Source of the DNA: Bordetella parapertussis
GTDB lineage: Bacteria > Pseudomonadota > Gammaproteobacteria > Burkholderiales > Burkholderiaceae_A
Assembly: GCA_945862305.1 (NCBI GenBank)
Contig: CAMAXF010000001.1
Location: forward strand, 1 to 64,000
DNA length: 64,000 nucleotides
Direction of reading: 5' to 3'
Part shown: piece after piece, positions 9,893 through 22,014 of the stretch
How the letters are laid out: each line of letters starts with the position of its first letter
How positions within the stretch are numbered: position 1 is the stretch's first letter
Made by a program: the position numbers and the translations under genes
The notes under the pieces: model-generated
What the model was told of the DNA's origin: nothing
The model's input: only the letters and a program-made list of their open reading frames with translations
Database searches by the model: none

Positions 9893-11197
9893 ATGCTGCC
9901 CAAAGCCGATAAATTCGCCGACCTGCGCAAGCGCCTGATTTTTCTGGTGCTGGCCCTGGTCGTCTATCGCCTTGGTGCGCATATTCCGGTTCCGGGAATC
10001 GATCCAGAAGAACTGGCCAAGCTCTTTCAGTCTCAGGCTGGCGGCATTCTCGGCCTCTTCAATATGTTCTCTGGCGGTGCGCTCTCACGCTTCACCGTCT
10101 TCGCCCTCGGGATCATGCCGTACATCTCGGCCTCGATCATCATGCAGCTCATGTCCGTGGTCTCACCCACGCTCGAGGCCCTCAAGAAAGAGGGCGAGGC
10201 CGGCCGCCGCAAGATCACCCAGTACACGCGCTACGGCACGGTGGTGCTTGCTATTGTGCAGGCCATCGGCATTTCCGTGGCATTGGAATCACAGCCGGGA
10301 CTGGTCATCGATCCAAGCCTCATGTTTCGTTTCACCACCGTGGTCTCGCTTGTGACCGGTACCATGTTCCTCATGTGGCTGGGCGAGCAGATTACCGAGC
10401 GTGGCCTGGGCAATGGCATCTCTATCATCATCTTCGCGGGCATTGTGGCGGGCCTACCTGGTGCCCTGGCCGGCTTGTTTGAACTGGTTCGCACCGGTTC
10501 CATGAGCGCCCTGGCCATGCTCTTCATCATCGTCCTGGTGGTGCTGGTCACAGCCTTTGTGGTCTTTGTGGAGCGCGGCCAGCGTCGCATTCTGGTGAAC
10601 TATGCCAAGCGCCAGGTGGGCAACAAGATTTATCAGGGTCAGACCTCTCATCTGCCGCTCAAGCTGAACATGGCCGGCGTGATTCCGCCCATCTTTGCCT
10701 CGAGCATCATTCTGTTCCCAGCTACGCTCACCTCGTGGTTTAGTGGGGGCCCCGATGGCGGCATGCGTTGGCTCTCCGACTTTGCAGCATCCTTGTCGCC
10801 AGGCCAACCGCTCTACATCGGCCTCTACGCCAGCGCCATCATCTTCTTCTGCTTCTTCTACACGGCCTTGGTCTTCAACAGCAAAGATACGGCCGACAAC
10901 CTGAAAAAGAGTGGAGCCCTCATTCCAGGCATCCGCCCGGGCGACCAGACCGCTCGTTACATCGACAAGATCCTCATGCGTCTGACCCTTGTTGGCGCCA
11001 TCTACATCACGCTGGTCTGCCTGCTGCCCGAGTTCTTGGTGCTCCAGTACAACGTGCCGTTCTATTTTGGCGGCACCTCACTGCTGATCATCGTGGTGGT
11101 CACCATGGACTTCATGGCCCAACTTCAGTCGTATGTGATGTCTCAGCAGTACGAGAGTCTCATGAAGAAGGCCAACTTCAGAGGGATGGGTCAGTAA
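9893..11197 (+). CDS. secY: Sec translocon channel subunit SecY
   Basis: SecY forms the protein-conducting channel of the inner membrane with SecE and SecG. The 434-residue protein has about ten hydrophobic helices. Conserved parts seen are [14 protein letters not shown] (N-terminus), the [14 protein letters not shown] helix and cytosolic loop [12 protein letters not shown]. The C-terminal cytosolic tail ends [16 protein letters not shown]. It closes the spc group; its TAA shares a base with the infA ATG. Confidence 0.98.
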   Translation: MLPKADKFADLRKRLIFLVLALVVYRLGAHIPVPGIDPEELAKLFQSQAGGILGLFNMFSGGALSRFTVFALGIMPYISASIIMQLMSVVSPTLEALKKEGEAGRRKITQYTRYGTVVLAIVQAIGISVALESQPGLVIDPSLMFRFTTVVSLVTGTMFLMWLGEQITERGLGNGISIIIFAGIVAGLPGALAGLFELVRTGSMSALAMLFIIVLVVLVTAFVVFVERGQRRILVNYAKRQVGNKIYQGQTSHLPLKLNMAGVIPPIFASSIILFPATLTSWFSGGPDGGMRWLSDFAASLSPGQPLYIGLYASAIIFFCFFYTALVFNSKDTADNLKKSGALIPGIRPGDQTARYIDKILMRLTLVGAIYITLVCLLPEFLVLQYNVPFYFGGTSLLIIVVVTMDFMAQLQSYVMSQQYESLMKKANFRGMGQ

Positions 11198-11415
11198 TGG
11201 CAAAAGACGATGCCATCCAGATGCAGGGTGAGATTGTGGAGAACCTCCCCAATGCCACCTTCCGCGTCAAACTCGAAAATGGCCATGTGGTGTTGGGGCA
11301 CATCTCCGGGAAGATGCGCATGCATTACATCCGCATTCTTCCAGGAGACAAGGTCACCGTTGAACTGACACCTTACGATTTATCCCGAGCCCGAATCGTT
11401 TTTAGAGCGAAGTAA
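11197..11415 (+). CDS. infA: Translation initiation factor IF-1
   Basis: This 72-residue S1-type OB-fold protein begins [19 protein letters not shown] and has [29 protein letters not shown], the IF-1 hallmark. IF-1 blocks the A site during initiation. The start overlaps the secY stop by one base (TAATG), so it is coupled to secY. Many Burkholderiales carry infA at this spot; a second infA elsewhere cannot be excluded. rpmJ follows after 13 nt. Confidence 0.97.
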   Translation: MAKDDAIQMQGEIVENLPNATFRVKLENGHVVLGHISGKMRMHYIRILPGDKVTVELTPYDLSRARIVFRAK

Positions 11416-11428
11416 AAGAGGAATCATC

Positions 11429-11542
11429 ATGAAAGTTCTTGCATCCGTCCGGCGCATCTGCCGCAACTGCAAAATCATCAAGCGGCACGGCGTCGTGCGT
11501 GTGATCTGCACGGACCCGCGTCATAAGCAGCGCCAAGGTTAA
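11429..11542 (+). CDS. rpmJ: 50S ribosomal protein L36, zinc-binding form
   Basis: A 37-codon frame ([20 protein letters not shown]) encodes L36. Cys11, Cys14, Cys27 and His32 form the zinc site of the C+ form. L36 is the smallest 50S protein and fills a gap in the 23S rRNA core. An AGAGGAATC site precedes the ATG. It sits between infA and rpsM as expected. Confidence 0.95.
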   Translation: MKVLASVRRICRNCKIIKRHGVVRVICTDPRHKQRQG

Positions 11543-11556
11543 GGAGGAAGTCCCAC

Positions 11557-11922
11557 ATGGCCCGTATCGCCGGAATTAACATTCCCAGCCATCAGCACAC
11601 AGAGATTGGCCTCACCGCCATCTACGGTGTTGGCCGCCCTCGCGCACGCCTGATCTGTCAGGCCGCGGGTGTCACGCCCACGAAGAAGGTCAAAGACCTC
11701 ACCGATGATGAACTCGATCGGCTGCGCACCGAGATCGGCAAGTTCACCACCGAGGGTGACCTGCGTCGCGAAATCTCTATGTCGATCAAGCGCCTGATGG
11801 ACCTTGGCTGCTACCGTGGCCTGCGCCATCGCAAGGGCCTGCCGGTCCGTGGTCAACGAACCCGTACCAATGCCCGTACCCGCAAAGGTCCGCGCAAAGG
11901 CAGCATCACCCTCAAGAAATAA
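11557..11922 (+). CDS. rpsM: 30S ribosomal protein S13
   Basis: S13 contacts P-site tRNA and the 50S subunit from the 30S head. The 121-residue product has [19 protein letters not shown], the helix-two-turn-helix region and the basic C-terminal tail ([20 protein letters not shown]). It opens the alpha group (rpsM-rpsK-rpsD-rpoA-rplQ). A strong AAGGAGG site lies before the ATG. Confidence 0.98.
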   Translation: MARIAGINIPSHQHTEIGLTAIYGVGRPRARLICQAAGVTPTKKVKDLTDDELDRLRTEIGKFTTEGDLRREISMSIKRLMDLGCYRGLRHRKGLPVRGQRTRTNARTRKGPRKGSITLKK

Positions 11923-11935
11923 GTAGGAGAAAGAC

Positions 11936-12337
11936 ATGGCCAAAGCAGGGCAATCTGCCAATCAGCGCACCCGCAAGAAAGTTCGCAAGAATGTGACCGA
12001 CGCGGTCGCGCACATTCATGCGTCTTTTAACAACACCATCATCACGATCACCGACCGTCAGGGCAACACCCTCTCATGGGCCACCTCTGGCGGCGCTGGC
12101 TTCAAGGGAAGTCGCAAGAGCACGCCCTTTGCTGCCCAGGTGGCGGCCGAGGCGGCCGGCCGTGTGGCATTGGAGTGTGGTGTGAAGAATGTGGAAGTTC
12201 GGATCAAGGGCCCCGGTCCTGGTCGTGAATCCACCGTCCGGGCGCTCAATTCGCTCGGCATGCGCGTGACCCAGATCTCCGACGTGACACCGGTGCCTCA
12301 CAACGGCTGCCGGCCGCCCAAGCGTCGCCGTATCTAA
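11936..12337 (+). CDS. rpsK: 30S ribosomal protein S11
   Basis: S11 forms the platform of the 30S subunit next to the E site. The 133-residue product contains [19 protein letters not shown] and [18 protein letters not shown], both universal. The ATG follows TAGGAGAAAG. A 90-nt gap with two stem-loops separates it from rpsD. Confidence 0.98.
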   Translation: MAKAGQSANQRTRKKVRKNVTDAVAHIHASFNNTIITITDRQGNTLSWATSGGAGFKGSRKSTPFAAQVAAEAAGRVALECGVKNVEVRIKGPGPGRESTVRALNSLGMRVTQISDVTPVPHNGCRPPKRRRI

Positions 12338-12361
12338 GTCACATTCACCAGTAAGCCCACC

Positions 12362-12406
12362 GTCTGGCTTGGTCAGACATTCCAAGGCCGATGACCTCGG
12401 CCTTGG
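12362..12406 (+). promoter_or_regulatory. Two stem-loops directly upstream of rpsD
   Basis: The rpsK-rpsD gap holds GTCTG (12362-12366) pairing with CAGAC (12374-12378), then a perfect 10-bp stem CCAAGGCCGA (12382-12391) with TCGGCCTTGG (12397-12406) around a 5-nt loop. Only CTTT follows, so a strong intrinsic terminator is unlikely. The second stem ends 21 nt before the rpsD GTG, close to its AAAGGA site, so it could influence rpsD translation or processing. Confidence 0.5.
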
Positions 12407-12427
12407 CTTTCGAAAAAGGAAATCGAA

Positions 12428-13051
<624 letters not shown>

Positions 13052-13075
13052 TCGATTCGATTGACAAGGAACCAC

Positions 13076-14050
13076 ATGCTGAACGCTTTTCTCAAGCCCC
13101 GCATCATTGAAGTCGAGCCCATGGGCGGCCACACTGCCAAGATCGTCATGGAGCCGTTTGAACGCGGCTTCGGACACACCCTCGGCAACGCCCTTCGTCG
13201 CGTTCTGCTCTCCTCCATGGAGGGCTATGCTGCCACCGAAGTTCAGATCGCTGGTGTTGTGCACGAGTACTCCACCATTGAGGGCGTTCAGGAAGATGTC
13301 GTCGATGTTCTCCTGAACCTCAAGGGCGTCGTCTTTCGTCTCGAGGGCCGTGCAGACGTGCTGTTGTCGCTGCGCAAGCAGGGCCCCGGCGTGGTCACGG
13401 CGGCCGACTTCGACCTTCCCCACGATGTCACCATCCTGAATCCCGATCACGTCATTGCAAACCTCTCCGACGACGTTCGCCTGGAGCTTCAGGCGCGGGT
13501 AGAAAAGGGCCGTGGCTATGTGCCGGGCACGCTGCGCGACATTGGCGATGAGTCCACGCGCTCCATTGGCCGCATCGTCCTCGACGCCTCCTTCTCACCG
13601 GTTCGCCGCGTGAGCTATGCCGTGGAGAGCGCCCGTGTGGAGCAGCGGACAGACCTCGACCGACTCGTCATCGAGGTGGAGACCAACGGTGTGATCGACC
13701 CTGAAGATGCCGTGCGTCAGTCCGCCCGAATTCTCGTCGAGCAGCTCTCGGTCTTTGCAGCCCTCGAGGGTGGTGAGCCTACCGCCGAGGCCAGCCGATC
13801 TGCCCAGGTCGACCCAATGCTCATGCGCCCTGTCGACGATCTCGAGCTCACCGTGCGGTCTGCGAACTGTCTGAAGGCTGAGAGTATCTATTACATCGGC
13901 GACCTGATCCAGCGCACCGAGAACGAGCTCTTAAAGACACCGAACCTCGGCCGCAAGTCGCTCAATGAAATCAAAGAGGTGCTTGCCTCACGCGGCCTGA
14001 CCCTCGGCATGAAACTCGAGAACTGGCCACCGGCCGGCATCGAACGCTAA
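13076..14050 (+). CDS. rpoA: DNA-directed RNA polymerase subunit alpha
   Basis: The alpha dimer scaffolds RNA polymerase; its C-terminal domain contacts activators and UP elements. I start at ATG 13076 (324 residues), with AAGGA 5 nt upstream, rather than the TTG at 13061. The N-terminal domain contains [22 protein letters not shown], quoted in part, and the C-terminal domain (about 240-320) includes [16 protein letters not shown] and [17 protein letters not shown]. rplQ follows after 18 nt. Confidence 0.97.
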   Translation: MLNAFLKPRIIEVEPMGGHTAKIVMEPFERGFGHTLGNALRRVLLSSMEGYAATEVQIAGVVHEYSTIEGVQEDVVDVLLNLKGVVFRLEGRADVLLSLRKQGPGVVTAADFDLPHDVTILNPDHVIANLSDDVRLELQARVEKGRGYVPGTLRDIGDESTRSIGRIVLDASFSPVRRVSYAVESARVEQRTDLDRLVIEVETNGVIDPEDAVRQSARILVEQLSVFAALEGGEPTAEASRSAQVDPMLMRPVDDLELTVRSANCLKAESIYYIGDLIQRTENELLKTPNLGRKSLNEIKEVLASRGLTLGMKLENWPPAGIER

Positions 14051-14068
14051 ACACGAAGGAGAAACGTC

Positions 14069-14455
14069 ATGCGTCACCGTCACGGCCTGCGCAAGCTCAA
14101 TCGCACCTCGAGCCATCGATCTGCGATGTTCCGCAACATGGCCAATGCCTTGCTGCGGCATGAGGCCATCAAGACCACCCTGCCCAAGGCCAAAGAGCTG
14201 CGCAAGGTGGTGGAGCCCCTGATCACCATCAGCAAGAATCCCAGCCTGGCCAACAAGCGGCTGGCATTCAATCGGCTGCGTGATCGCGAGATCGTGGTCA
14301 AGCTCTTCGAGGAAATTGGCCCGCGTTATGCCAGCCGTCCGGGAGGCTATTGCCGCATCCTGAAGTGGGGCTTTCGTCAGGGCGACAACGCGCCCATGGC
14401 CCTGATGGAGCTGGTGGATCGTCCCGAGGCTGGCGAGGTTGTCGAGGCCAACTAA
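14069..14455 (+). CDS. rplQ: 50S ribosomal protein L17
   Basis: This 128-residue L17 ([45 protein letters not shown]) is the last gene of the ribosomal protein block. L17 lies near the tunnel exit. It follows an AAGGAGAAA site and ends 64 nt before the convergent hemB stop, with a stable hairpin between. Confidence 0.98.
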   Translation: MRHRHGLRKLNRTSSHRSAMFRNMANALLRHEAIKTTLPKAKELRKVVEPLITISKNPSLANKRLAFNRLRDREIVVKLFEEIGPRYASRPGGYCRILKWGFRQGDNAPMALMELVDRPEAGEVVEAN

Positions 14456-14483
14456 GGCCTGCCGGTCTTAAGGCGTTGTCTTC

Positions 14484-14514
14484 CCGAGAGGCTCGGCGCC
14501 GCCGCGCCTCTCGG
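14484..14514. terminator. Hairpin between convergent rplQ and hemB
   Basis: CCGAGAGGC (14484-14492) pairs perfectly with GCCTCTCGG (14506-14514) around a GC-rich 13-nt loop. There is no T-run on either side, so this may stabilise 3' ends or act with Rho rather than be a classic intrinsic terminator. Its place between two convergent stops supports a role in ending both transcripts. Confidence 0.6.
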
Positions 14515-14519
14515 AACCC

Positions 14520-16315
<1,796 letters not shown>

Positions 16316-16375
16316 TCGGGTCGGATGTTCTAAACTAAGGGATTATTACAACCCTCACCATCCTTGGAGTTTGAC

Positions 16376-17035
16376 ATGTCTAGCATTCGTACCCGCAGCC
16401 TTCTTAGGGCCCTTCCGTTTGTTGCTGCCTCGGGCCTCGCGAGTGTGGCCATGGCGGCTGGCCCCTCGACTGCACCGAAGGCCGACATCACCAAGGGCCA
16501 GGCCGTTGCCGCTGCCGTATGTGCCGCCTGCCATGCTGTCGATGGCAACAGCGTCACACCGGCCAATCCCATCCTGGCTGCCCAGCATGCCGGCTACATA
16601 TCGAAGCAGCTCCACAACTTCAAGGTGAAGCCAGGTGCCCAGAAGGCCGAGCGAGAGAACGCCATCATGGCGGGCTTTGCAGCCACCCTCTCCGATGAAG
16701 ACATCCGGAACGTGGCGGCCTTCTATGCAGCCCAGCCCATCAAGCCCAGCTATGCGCAGAACAAGGAACTCCTGCCACTGGGCCGCAGCGTCTACCTCGG
16801 TGGTGTGCCGCAGCGCGGCATTCCCGCCTGTGTGGGCTGCCACGCACCCACTGGTGCAGGCATCCCTGCCCAGTATCCCCGTCTCTCTGGCCAGCATGCC
16901 GAGTACACAAAGTCCCAGCTGGTGGCCTTCCGTTCGGGCCAGCGCGCCAACAGTGTCCAAATGATGACCATCGCGTCGCAGCTGTCCGATCGTGAGATAG
17001 AGGCCGTTTCTGTCTACGTCGCCGGACTCCGTTAA
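16376..17035 (+). CDS. Periplasmic dihaem cytochrome c4
   Basis: A signal peptide (about residues 1-28, ending ASVAMAA) leads a 219-residue protein with two haem-binding CxxCH sites, CAACH at 49-53 and CVGCH at 152-156, in tandem cytochrome c domains. This is the cytochrome c4 pattern; such proteins carry electrons from the bc1 complex to terminal oxidases. I use ATG 16376, with GGAG 6 nt upstream; a TTG at 16364 is in frame. The cytochrome c assembly genes follow directly. Confidence 0.93.
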   Translation: MSSIRTRSLLRALPFVAASGLASVAMAAGPSTAPKADITKGQAVAAAVCAACHAVDGNSVTPANPILAAQHAGYISKQLHNFKVKPGAQKAERENAIMAGFAATLSDEDIRNVAAFYAAQPIKPSYAQNKELLPLGRSVYLGGVPQRGIPACVGCHAPTGAGIPAQYPRLSGQHAEYTKSQLVAFRSGQRANSVQMMTIASQLSDREIEAVSVYVAGLR

Positions 17036-17135
17036 CCCCCCAGTCGTCTCCGAGGAGGCGCTTGACCAAGAGGCACTGGCCTCTCGGACCCAGGGCCTTC
17101 AACTCCAATCGGGGTCCGCCTGGTTCAGGGGCCTG

Positions 17136-19151
17136 GTGGAGCTGATGAGCTCCATGCGGTTTGCCATTTCGGCGCTCACCATCGTGTGCATCGCAAGCGC
17201 GATCGGCACGATCGTGACCCAAAACTCTCCACCCATCAATTACGTCAATCAGTTTGGCGCCTTCTGGGCGGAGGTCTTCTCCAAGCTCGACCTCTTTCGG
17301 GTCTACAACGCGCCCTGGTTCTTGCTGGTGATGGTGCTCATGCTGGCCTCCACCAGCCTGTGCGTCACCCGCAACACACCCAAGATGATCAAGGAGGCCC
17401 GGGCCTGGCGCATGCATGTTCGCGAGTCTGCATTCGCAGCCTTCCGTCAACGCTTTGCCTTGCCAGCCCAGCCCAAGGCGCAGGCTGATGCCCAGGTGTC
17501 GCGCGTCTCGGATTGGCTCAAGCAGCGGGGCTACCAAGTGCGGCAGCCGGCCGAATCCGTCGCGGGCATGCCCGTGCTGGTGGCCAAGAAGGGCGGTGCA
17601 GGGCGGCTCGGCTACATTGCAGCCCACCTGTCAATTGTGGTGATTTCCTTGGGCGGGCTGCTCGACAGTGAGGTGCCCACGCGCATGATGGCCTGGTGGT
17701 GGGACAAGGCCCCGGTCGAGCTCGCTTCGGTCACCAATGAGACCGTGCCTGCCTCGTCCAAACTGCCCCAGTCCACTCCAACCTACCGGGCCAACCTGCT
17801 CATCCCCGAGGGTGAGCGTTCAGACCTCGCGGTGATCAATCAGCCCAAGGGAGCCTTCCTGCTCGACCTGCCCTTTGAACTGGAGCTCAAGGCCTTCCGG
17901 GTGGAGTACTACTCCACCGGCATGCCCAAGCTCTTTGCCAGTGACGTGATACTGCGAGACAAGAACACGGGTGAGACCAAGACCACGACCATCGAGGTCA
18001 ACAAGCCCCTCATCCACGACGGCATTGCCATTTATCAGTCGAGCTTTGATGACGGTGGCTCGGCCCTCAAGCTGGCAGCCCACCCACTCAAGGGCCCATC
18101 TCGAAAGCCCCTGGACATCGACCTGCGTGTGGGTCAGTCCATTCCTTTGAGGGGTGGTGACGAGACCATGGGCCTGGAGATCAATGGCTTCAAACCCATC
18201 AACGTCGAGAGCCTGTCCGACGGGCCGGGTCGCACCGATGCCTTCCAAGAGCACGTGGCCTCGGTGCTCTCGCCAGCGGTTAACCCCGAGAAGAATGCGA
18301 GCCTTCAGAACGTGGGCCCAAGCTTCAATTACAAGCTGCGCGACGCTGCCGGACAGGCCCGTGAATACCACAGTTACATGCTGCCCTTTGAGCTCGATGG
18401 CAATCGGGTCTTTCTCACCGGCATGCGGGAGTCTCCCGATCAGTCCTTCCGCTACCTGCGCATCCCAGCCGACCAGGACGACTCCCTGCAGGAGTTCCTG
18501 CGAATTCGGGCTGCCATGGACGATCCCGCGGCTCGGCTGGCTGCAGCCCAGGCCTTTGCCCGGGGTGCCGCCCCGGGAAACCTGCAGGATGCACTCACCC
18601 AGAGCGCCATTCGGGCCCTGGATGCACTGGCCGAAGGTGGCCTGATCAACCTGGCAGCCATCATGGAACAGACGGTGCCCGAGGCCGAGCGGGAACAGGC
18701 GGCCGACGTGGTGGTTCGCATGCTGAGTGGTGCCTTCTGGGAGCTTTGGCAGTCCGCTCGGCAGCGGGATGGTTTGGCACGACTGCCCTCGGAGGAGCCC
18801 CATCAAACCTACGCACAGCGAGCACTGACTGCCTACAGCGACGCCAAGCTCTTGGAGTCTCCCCTGCTGGTCACCATGGTTGACTTCCAAGAGGTCAAGG
18901 CCTCGGTCTTCCAGGTCACCCGGTCACCAGGCCAGTCCACGGTCTACCTCGGCTGCCTCTTGCTGGTCTTGGGCATCTTCGCCATGCTCTATGTGCAGGA
19001 GCGGCGTGTCTGGGTTTGGATGCGCCCCGAGGGTGACGGCCAGGGTCTGCGGGTGGCGGCCTCGTCCCCTCGCCAATCCCTGGATTTCGAACGAGAATTC
19101 AAGGCCCTTGAGTCTGTCTTAGGGGAACCGTCTAAAGGAAAAACACCATGA
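17136..19151 (+). CDS. resB: Cytochrome c biogenesis protein ResB (System II)
   Basis: ResB and CcsA form the System II haem exporter and cytochrome c synthetase. The minimum frame from GTG 17136 gives 671 residues: two N-terminal helices with MSSMRFAISALTIVCIAS and YVNQFGAFWAEVF, a large periplasmic domain, and a last helix near residues 595-615. The frame is open upstream and reads ResB-like sequence without ATG, GTG or TTG, so translation may start earlier at CTG 17010. The stop overlaps the ccsA ATG (ATGA). Confidence 0.93.
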   Translation: MELMSSMRFAISALTIVCIASAIGTIVTQNSPPINYVNQFGAFWAEVFSKLDLFRVYNAPWFLLVMVLMLASTSLCVTRNTPKMIKEARAWRMHVRESAFAAFRQRFALPAQPKAQADAQVSRVSDWLKQRGYQVRQPAESVAGMPVLVAKKGGAGRLGYIAAHLSIVVISLGGLLDSEVPTRMMAWWWDKAPVELASVTNETVPASSKLPQSTPTYRANLLIPEGERSDLAVINQPKGAFLLDLPFELELKAFRVEYYSTGMPKLFASDVILRDKNTGETKTTTIEVNKPLIHDGIAIYQSSFDDGGSALKLAAHPLKGPSRKPLDIDLRVGQSIPLRGGDETMGLEINGFKPINVESLSDGPGRTDAFQEHVASVLSPAVNPEKNASLQNVGPSFNYKLRDAAGQAREYHSYMLPFELDGNRVFLTGMRESPDQSFRYLRIPADQDDSLQEFLRIRAAMDDPAARLAAAQAFARGAAPGNLQDALTQSAIRALDALAEGGLINLAAIMEQTVPEAEREQAADVVVRMLSGAFWELWQSARQRDGLARLPSEEPHQTYAQRALTAYSDAKLLESPLLVTMVDFQEVKASVFQVTRSPGQSTVYLGCLLLVLGIFAMLYVQERRVWVWMRPEGDGQGLRVAASSPRQSLDFEREFKALESVLGEPSKGKTP

Positions 19152-20467
19152 ACACATCGGTGATGCAAGACCTCTCCGCGGCCGAACTCACCCCGGTGGG
19201 TGGGGGGCGGCTCAATTGGCTCGACGCTGCCTTTACCGTGCTGCTGCTCGCCGGTGCAGCCTATGCCTCCCAGCAGTACGGCAACTTCATGGACACCTAT
19301 GAAAAGGTGATCCTCTGGGCTTGCGTGCCCAGCATCGTCTTCCTAGGCTGGCTGTGGCCAGCCATGCGTCCGTATCTTTTGGGCTGTGCGACCCTGGCCT
19401 TGCTTGGCATCTCAGCGTACGGCTCAGACATGGCACGGGCCGAGACCAGCTTTGTGCTCAAGTATTTCCTGAGCTCCCAAACCGCCATCCTGTGGATGTC
19501 GGCCTTGTTTGTGCTGGGCTGCGGCTTCTATTGGTTGGGCGTGCTGAGTCGGGGTGCCACGGCCCTCTGGGCCGGTTCGGTACTCACCTGGTCGGCCTGT
19601 GTCATGGGCTTTGTGGGGATGCTGGTGCGCTGGTACGAGTCTTACCTCATTTCGCCAGATGTGGGCCACATTCCGGTGAGCAACCTCTACGAGGTCTTCG
19701 TGCTGTTTGCGGTCATGACAGCCCTCTTCTACCTGTTCTATGAGCAGCGCTATCGCAACCGCAGCATGGGTGCGTTTGTGTCTCTCGTGATCGTCGCCGC
19801 CGTGGTCTTCTTGCTCTGGTACACGGCCACCCGTTCGGCCCACGAGATCCAACCCCTGGTGCCTGCGCTGCAGTCCTGGTGGATGAAGATTCATGTGCCC
19901 GCAAACTTTGTGGGTTACGGCACCTTCTCCATTGCGGCCATGGTCGCCTTTGCCTACCTCATCAAGGTGAATGCGGCCGCCACCAACTGGAAGGCGCTGG
20001 CACCGCTTTTCATCCTGGGCGTGCTCCTCTGCCTGGAGCCCCTGGCCTTCAGCCGCTCCGGATTCTCTGATTTCTGGGCAGTCTATTTTGGCGGGTCGAT
20101 TGTCTTTGTGGGTGGCGTCATGGTCATGCGGCATCGGATTGCAGAGGCCTTGCCCTCACTCGAGGTGCTCGACGATGTCATGTACCGGGCCATTGCCATC
20201 GGCTTTGCCTTCTTCACCGTGGCCACGATCCTGGGCGCACTCTGGGCGGCTGAAGCCTGGGGCACTTACTGGCAGTGGGACCCCAAAGAAACCTGGGCGC
20301 TGATTGTCTGGTTGAACTACGCGGCCTGGCTGCACCTGCGACTCATGAAGGGGCTGCGCGGAACATTCGCGGCCTACTGGTCCCTTGTGGGTCTGCTCAT
20401 CACCGGCTTTGCATTCCTGGGCGTGAACATGTTCTTGTCTGGGCTGCATTCGTATGGTGCGCTCTAA
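19148..20467 (+). CDS. ccsA: Cytochrome c biogenesis protein CcsA (CcsB/ResC family)
   Basis: This 439-residue multi-helix membrane protein carries the tryptophan-rich WWD haem-binding motif, [16 protein letters not shown], near residues 370-385. Conserved histidines occur before and after it ([20 protein letters not shown]). With ResB it delivers haem to periplasmic apocytochromes such as the c4 upstream. It overlaps resB by 4 nt and msrP by 14 nt. Confidence 0.96.
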   Translation: MNTSVMQDLSAAELTPVGGGRLNWLDAAFTVLLLAGAAYASQQYGNFMDTYEKVILWACVPSIVFLGWLWPAMRPYLLGCATLALLGISAYGSDMARAETSFVLKYFLSSQTAILWMSALFVLGCGFYWLGVLSRGATALWAGSVLTWSACVMGFVGMLVRWYESYLISPDVGHIPVSNLYEVFVLFAVMTALFYLFYEQRYRNRSMGAFVSLVIVAAVVFLLWYTATRSAHEIQPLVPALQSWWMKIHVPANFVGYGTFSIAAMVAFAYLIKVNAAATNWKALAPLFILGVLLCLEPLAFSRSGFSDFWAVYFGGSIVFVGGVMVMRHRIAEALPSLEVLDDVMYRAIAIGFAFFTVATILGALWAAEAWGTYWQWDPKETWALIVWLNYAAWLHLRLMKGLRGTFAAYWSLVGLLITGFAFLGVNMFLSGLHSYGAL

Positions 20468-21422
20468 GGCCACGCGCGCCCTGCGAGGCGAGGCCCTCGA
20501 GCCTTTCATCACACCGCAGTGGGCCTGGGCCCGCAGACAATTCATTGCAGCGGGCCTGCTGGCCGGTGCTGGCCTTGGCCATGGCCTGCCGGCGAGCGCC
20601 TCGGCGGCCAAGCCGCCGCCCCTGCCCGGCAAGGCGGCGGGGCCCGTCATCCTCGAGAAACTCACCCCCTGGGACGACGTCACCAGCTACAACAATTTCT
20701 ACGAGTTCGGCACTGGGAAGTCCGACCCTGCTCGGCACGCCCCAAAGCGGCTCCAGACGAGCCCATGGGCCATCGAGGTGGGTGGTCTTGTGGCCAAGCC
20801 CCAGACCATCGGCATCGAAGACCTGCTCAAGTTGGCACCCATGGAGGAGCGCACCTACCGGATGCGCTGTGTCGAGGGCTGGTCGATGGTGATTCCATGG
20901 GTGGGCTACAGCCTGTCTGCACTCATTCGGCGGGTTCAGCCCCTGGGCTCGGCCAAGTATGTCGCCTTCACCACCCTGGCCGACCCGAAGATGATGCCGG
21001 GCCTGCGCTCTCCCGTGCTCGACTGGCCTTATGTCGAAGGCCTGCGGCTTGATGAGGCCCAGCATCCGCTCACGCTGCTCTCCTTTGGCCTCTACGGACA
21101 CCAGCTCACCGCACAGAACGGCGCACCGGTTCGGCTCGTGGTGCCCTGGAAGTACGGCTTCAAGAGCAGCAAGTCGATCGTTCGCATTCAGTTCCAGGAG
21201 CGCGAGCCGCTCACCAGTTGGTCTGCGGCGGCACCCCAGGAATATGGCTTCTACTCAAATGTGAACCCGGCCGTGCCGCATCGCAGGTGGTCTCAGGCCA
21301 CCGAACGTCGCATTGGAGAAGACGGCATTCTGAGCGCCCGTCGTCCAACCTTGCCGTTCAACGGGTATGCAGAGCAGGTGGCCTCGCTCTATGCTGGGAT
21401 GGACCTCCGCCGTTTCTATTAA
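20454..21422 (+). CDS. msrP: Periplasmic protein-methionine-sulfoxide reductase catalytic subunit MsrP
   Basis: MsrP is a molybdopterin enzyme that reduces methionine sulfoxide in periplasmic proteins. The 322-residue product has a twin-arginine signal ([12 protein letters not shown], residues 27-38) and the cofactor-ligating cysteine in MRCVEGWSM (Cys139). Late motifs [13 protein letters not shown] and [10 protein letters not shown] match YedY. It starts inside ccsA and its end overlaps msrQ, so the repair system is co-expressed with cytochrome maturation. Confidence 0.96.
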   Translation: MVRSKATRALRGEALEPFITPQWAWARRQFIAAGLLAGAGLGHGLPASASAAKPPPLPGKAAGPVILEKLTPWDDVTSYNNFYEFGTGKSDPARHAPKRLQTSPWAIEVGGLVAKPQTIGIEDLLKLAPMEERTYRMRCVEGWSMVIPWVGYSLSALIRRVQPLGSAKYVAFTTLADPKMMPGLRSPVLDWPYVEGLRLDEAQHPLTLLSFGLYGHQLTAQNGAPVRLVVPWKYGFKSSKSIVRIQFQEREPLTSWSAAAPQEYGFYSNVNPAVPHRRWSQATERRIGEDGILSARRPTLPFNGYAEQVASLYAGMDLRRFY

Positions 21423-22014
21423 CCCGCTCTACCTGAGCCTTTGGTCCTGGGCTGCGGGGCCATTGCTTGAACTCTCGGCGCGCCTGCTGCTCGATAGCCT
21501 GGGTGCCAATCCTCAGGAGGAAATTCTGCGGGGCCTTGGTCGACAGACCCTGGTGCTGCTCTGGCTGGTGCTGCTCGTGCCGGTGCTTCAGCGCACCCTC
21601 TGGCCGGGGGCGCTGATGGCCCGGCGCATGCTGGGCCTCTGGGCCTTCTTTTACGCAGGCGTTCATCTCTTGGCCTATGCCCAGTTTGAGCACGACCTGG
21701 TCTGGCCCGCACTCGCGGTCGATGCCTTCCAGCGGCCGTTTGTGACGGTGGGCCTTCTGGCGCTCCTGCTGATGCTGCCCTTGGCCTTGACCTCCAATCG
21801 ATGGAGCATGCTCAGGCTCGGCAAGGACTGGAAGTTTTTGCACCGACTGGTCTGGCCCGTGGTGGGCCTGGCCCTCGTGCATTACGTGCTGCACAAGGCG
21901 GGCAAGAACGACTTCCTCGAACCAGCGCTTGCGGCGCTGGCCCTGGTGTTCATTCTGCTGCTTAGACGGGTTCGCCTCGGATCAAATCGTCGAGACGCTC
22001 GCGGGCCCGTATGA
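21391..22014 (+). CDS. msrQ: Haem-binding membrane subunit MsrQ
   Basis: MsrQ is a b-type cytochrome that passes electrons from quinones to MsrP. The frame encodes about five to six helices with histidines in [30 protein letters not shown] and the loop [19 protein letters not shown] start at ATG 21391 (207 residues; E. coli 211); ATG 21367 is also possible. It overlaps msrP by 32 nt, and its last 53 nt overlap the end of lysA on the other strand. Confidence 0.92.
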   Translation: MLGWTSAVSINPLYLSLWSWAAGPLLELSARLLLDSLGANPQEEILRGLGRQTLVLLWLVLLVPVLQRTLWPGALMARRMLGLWAFFYAGVHLLAYAQFEHDLVWPALAVDAFQRPFVTVGLLALLLMLPLALTSNRWSMLRLGKDWKFLHRLVWPVVGLALVHYVLHKAGKNDFLEPALAALALVFILLLRRVRLGSNRRDARGPV

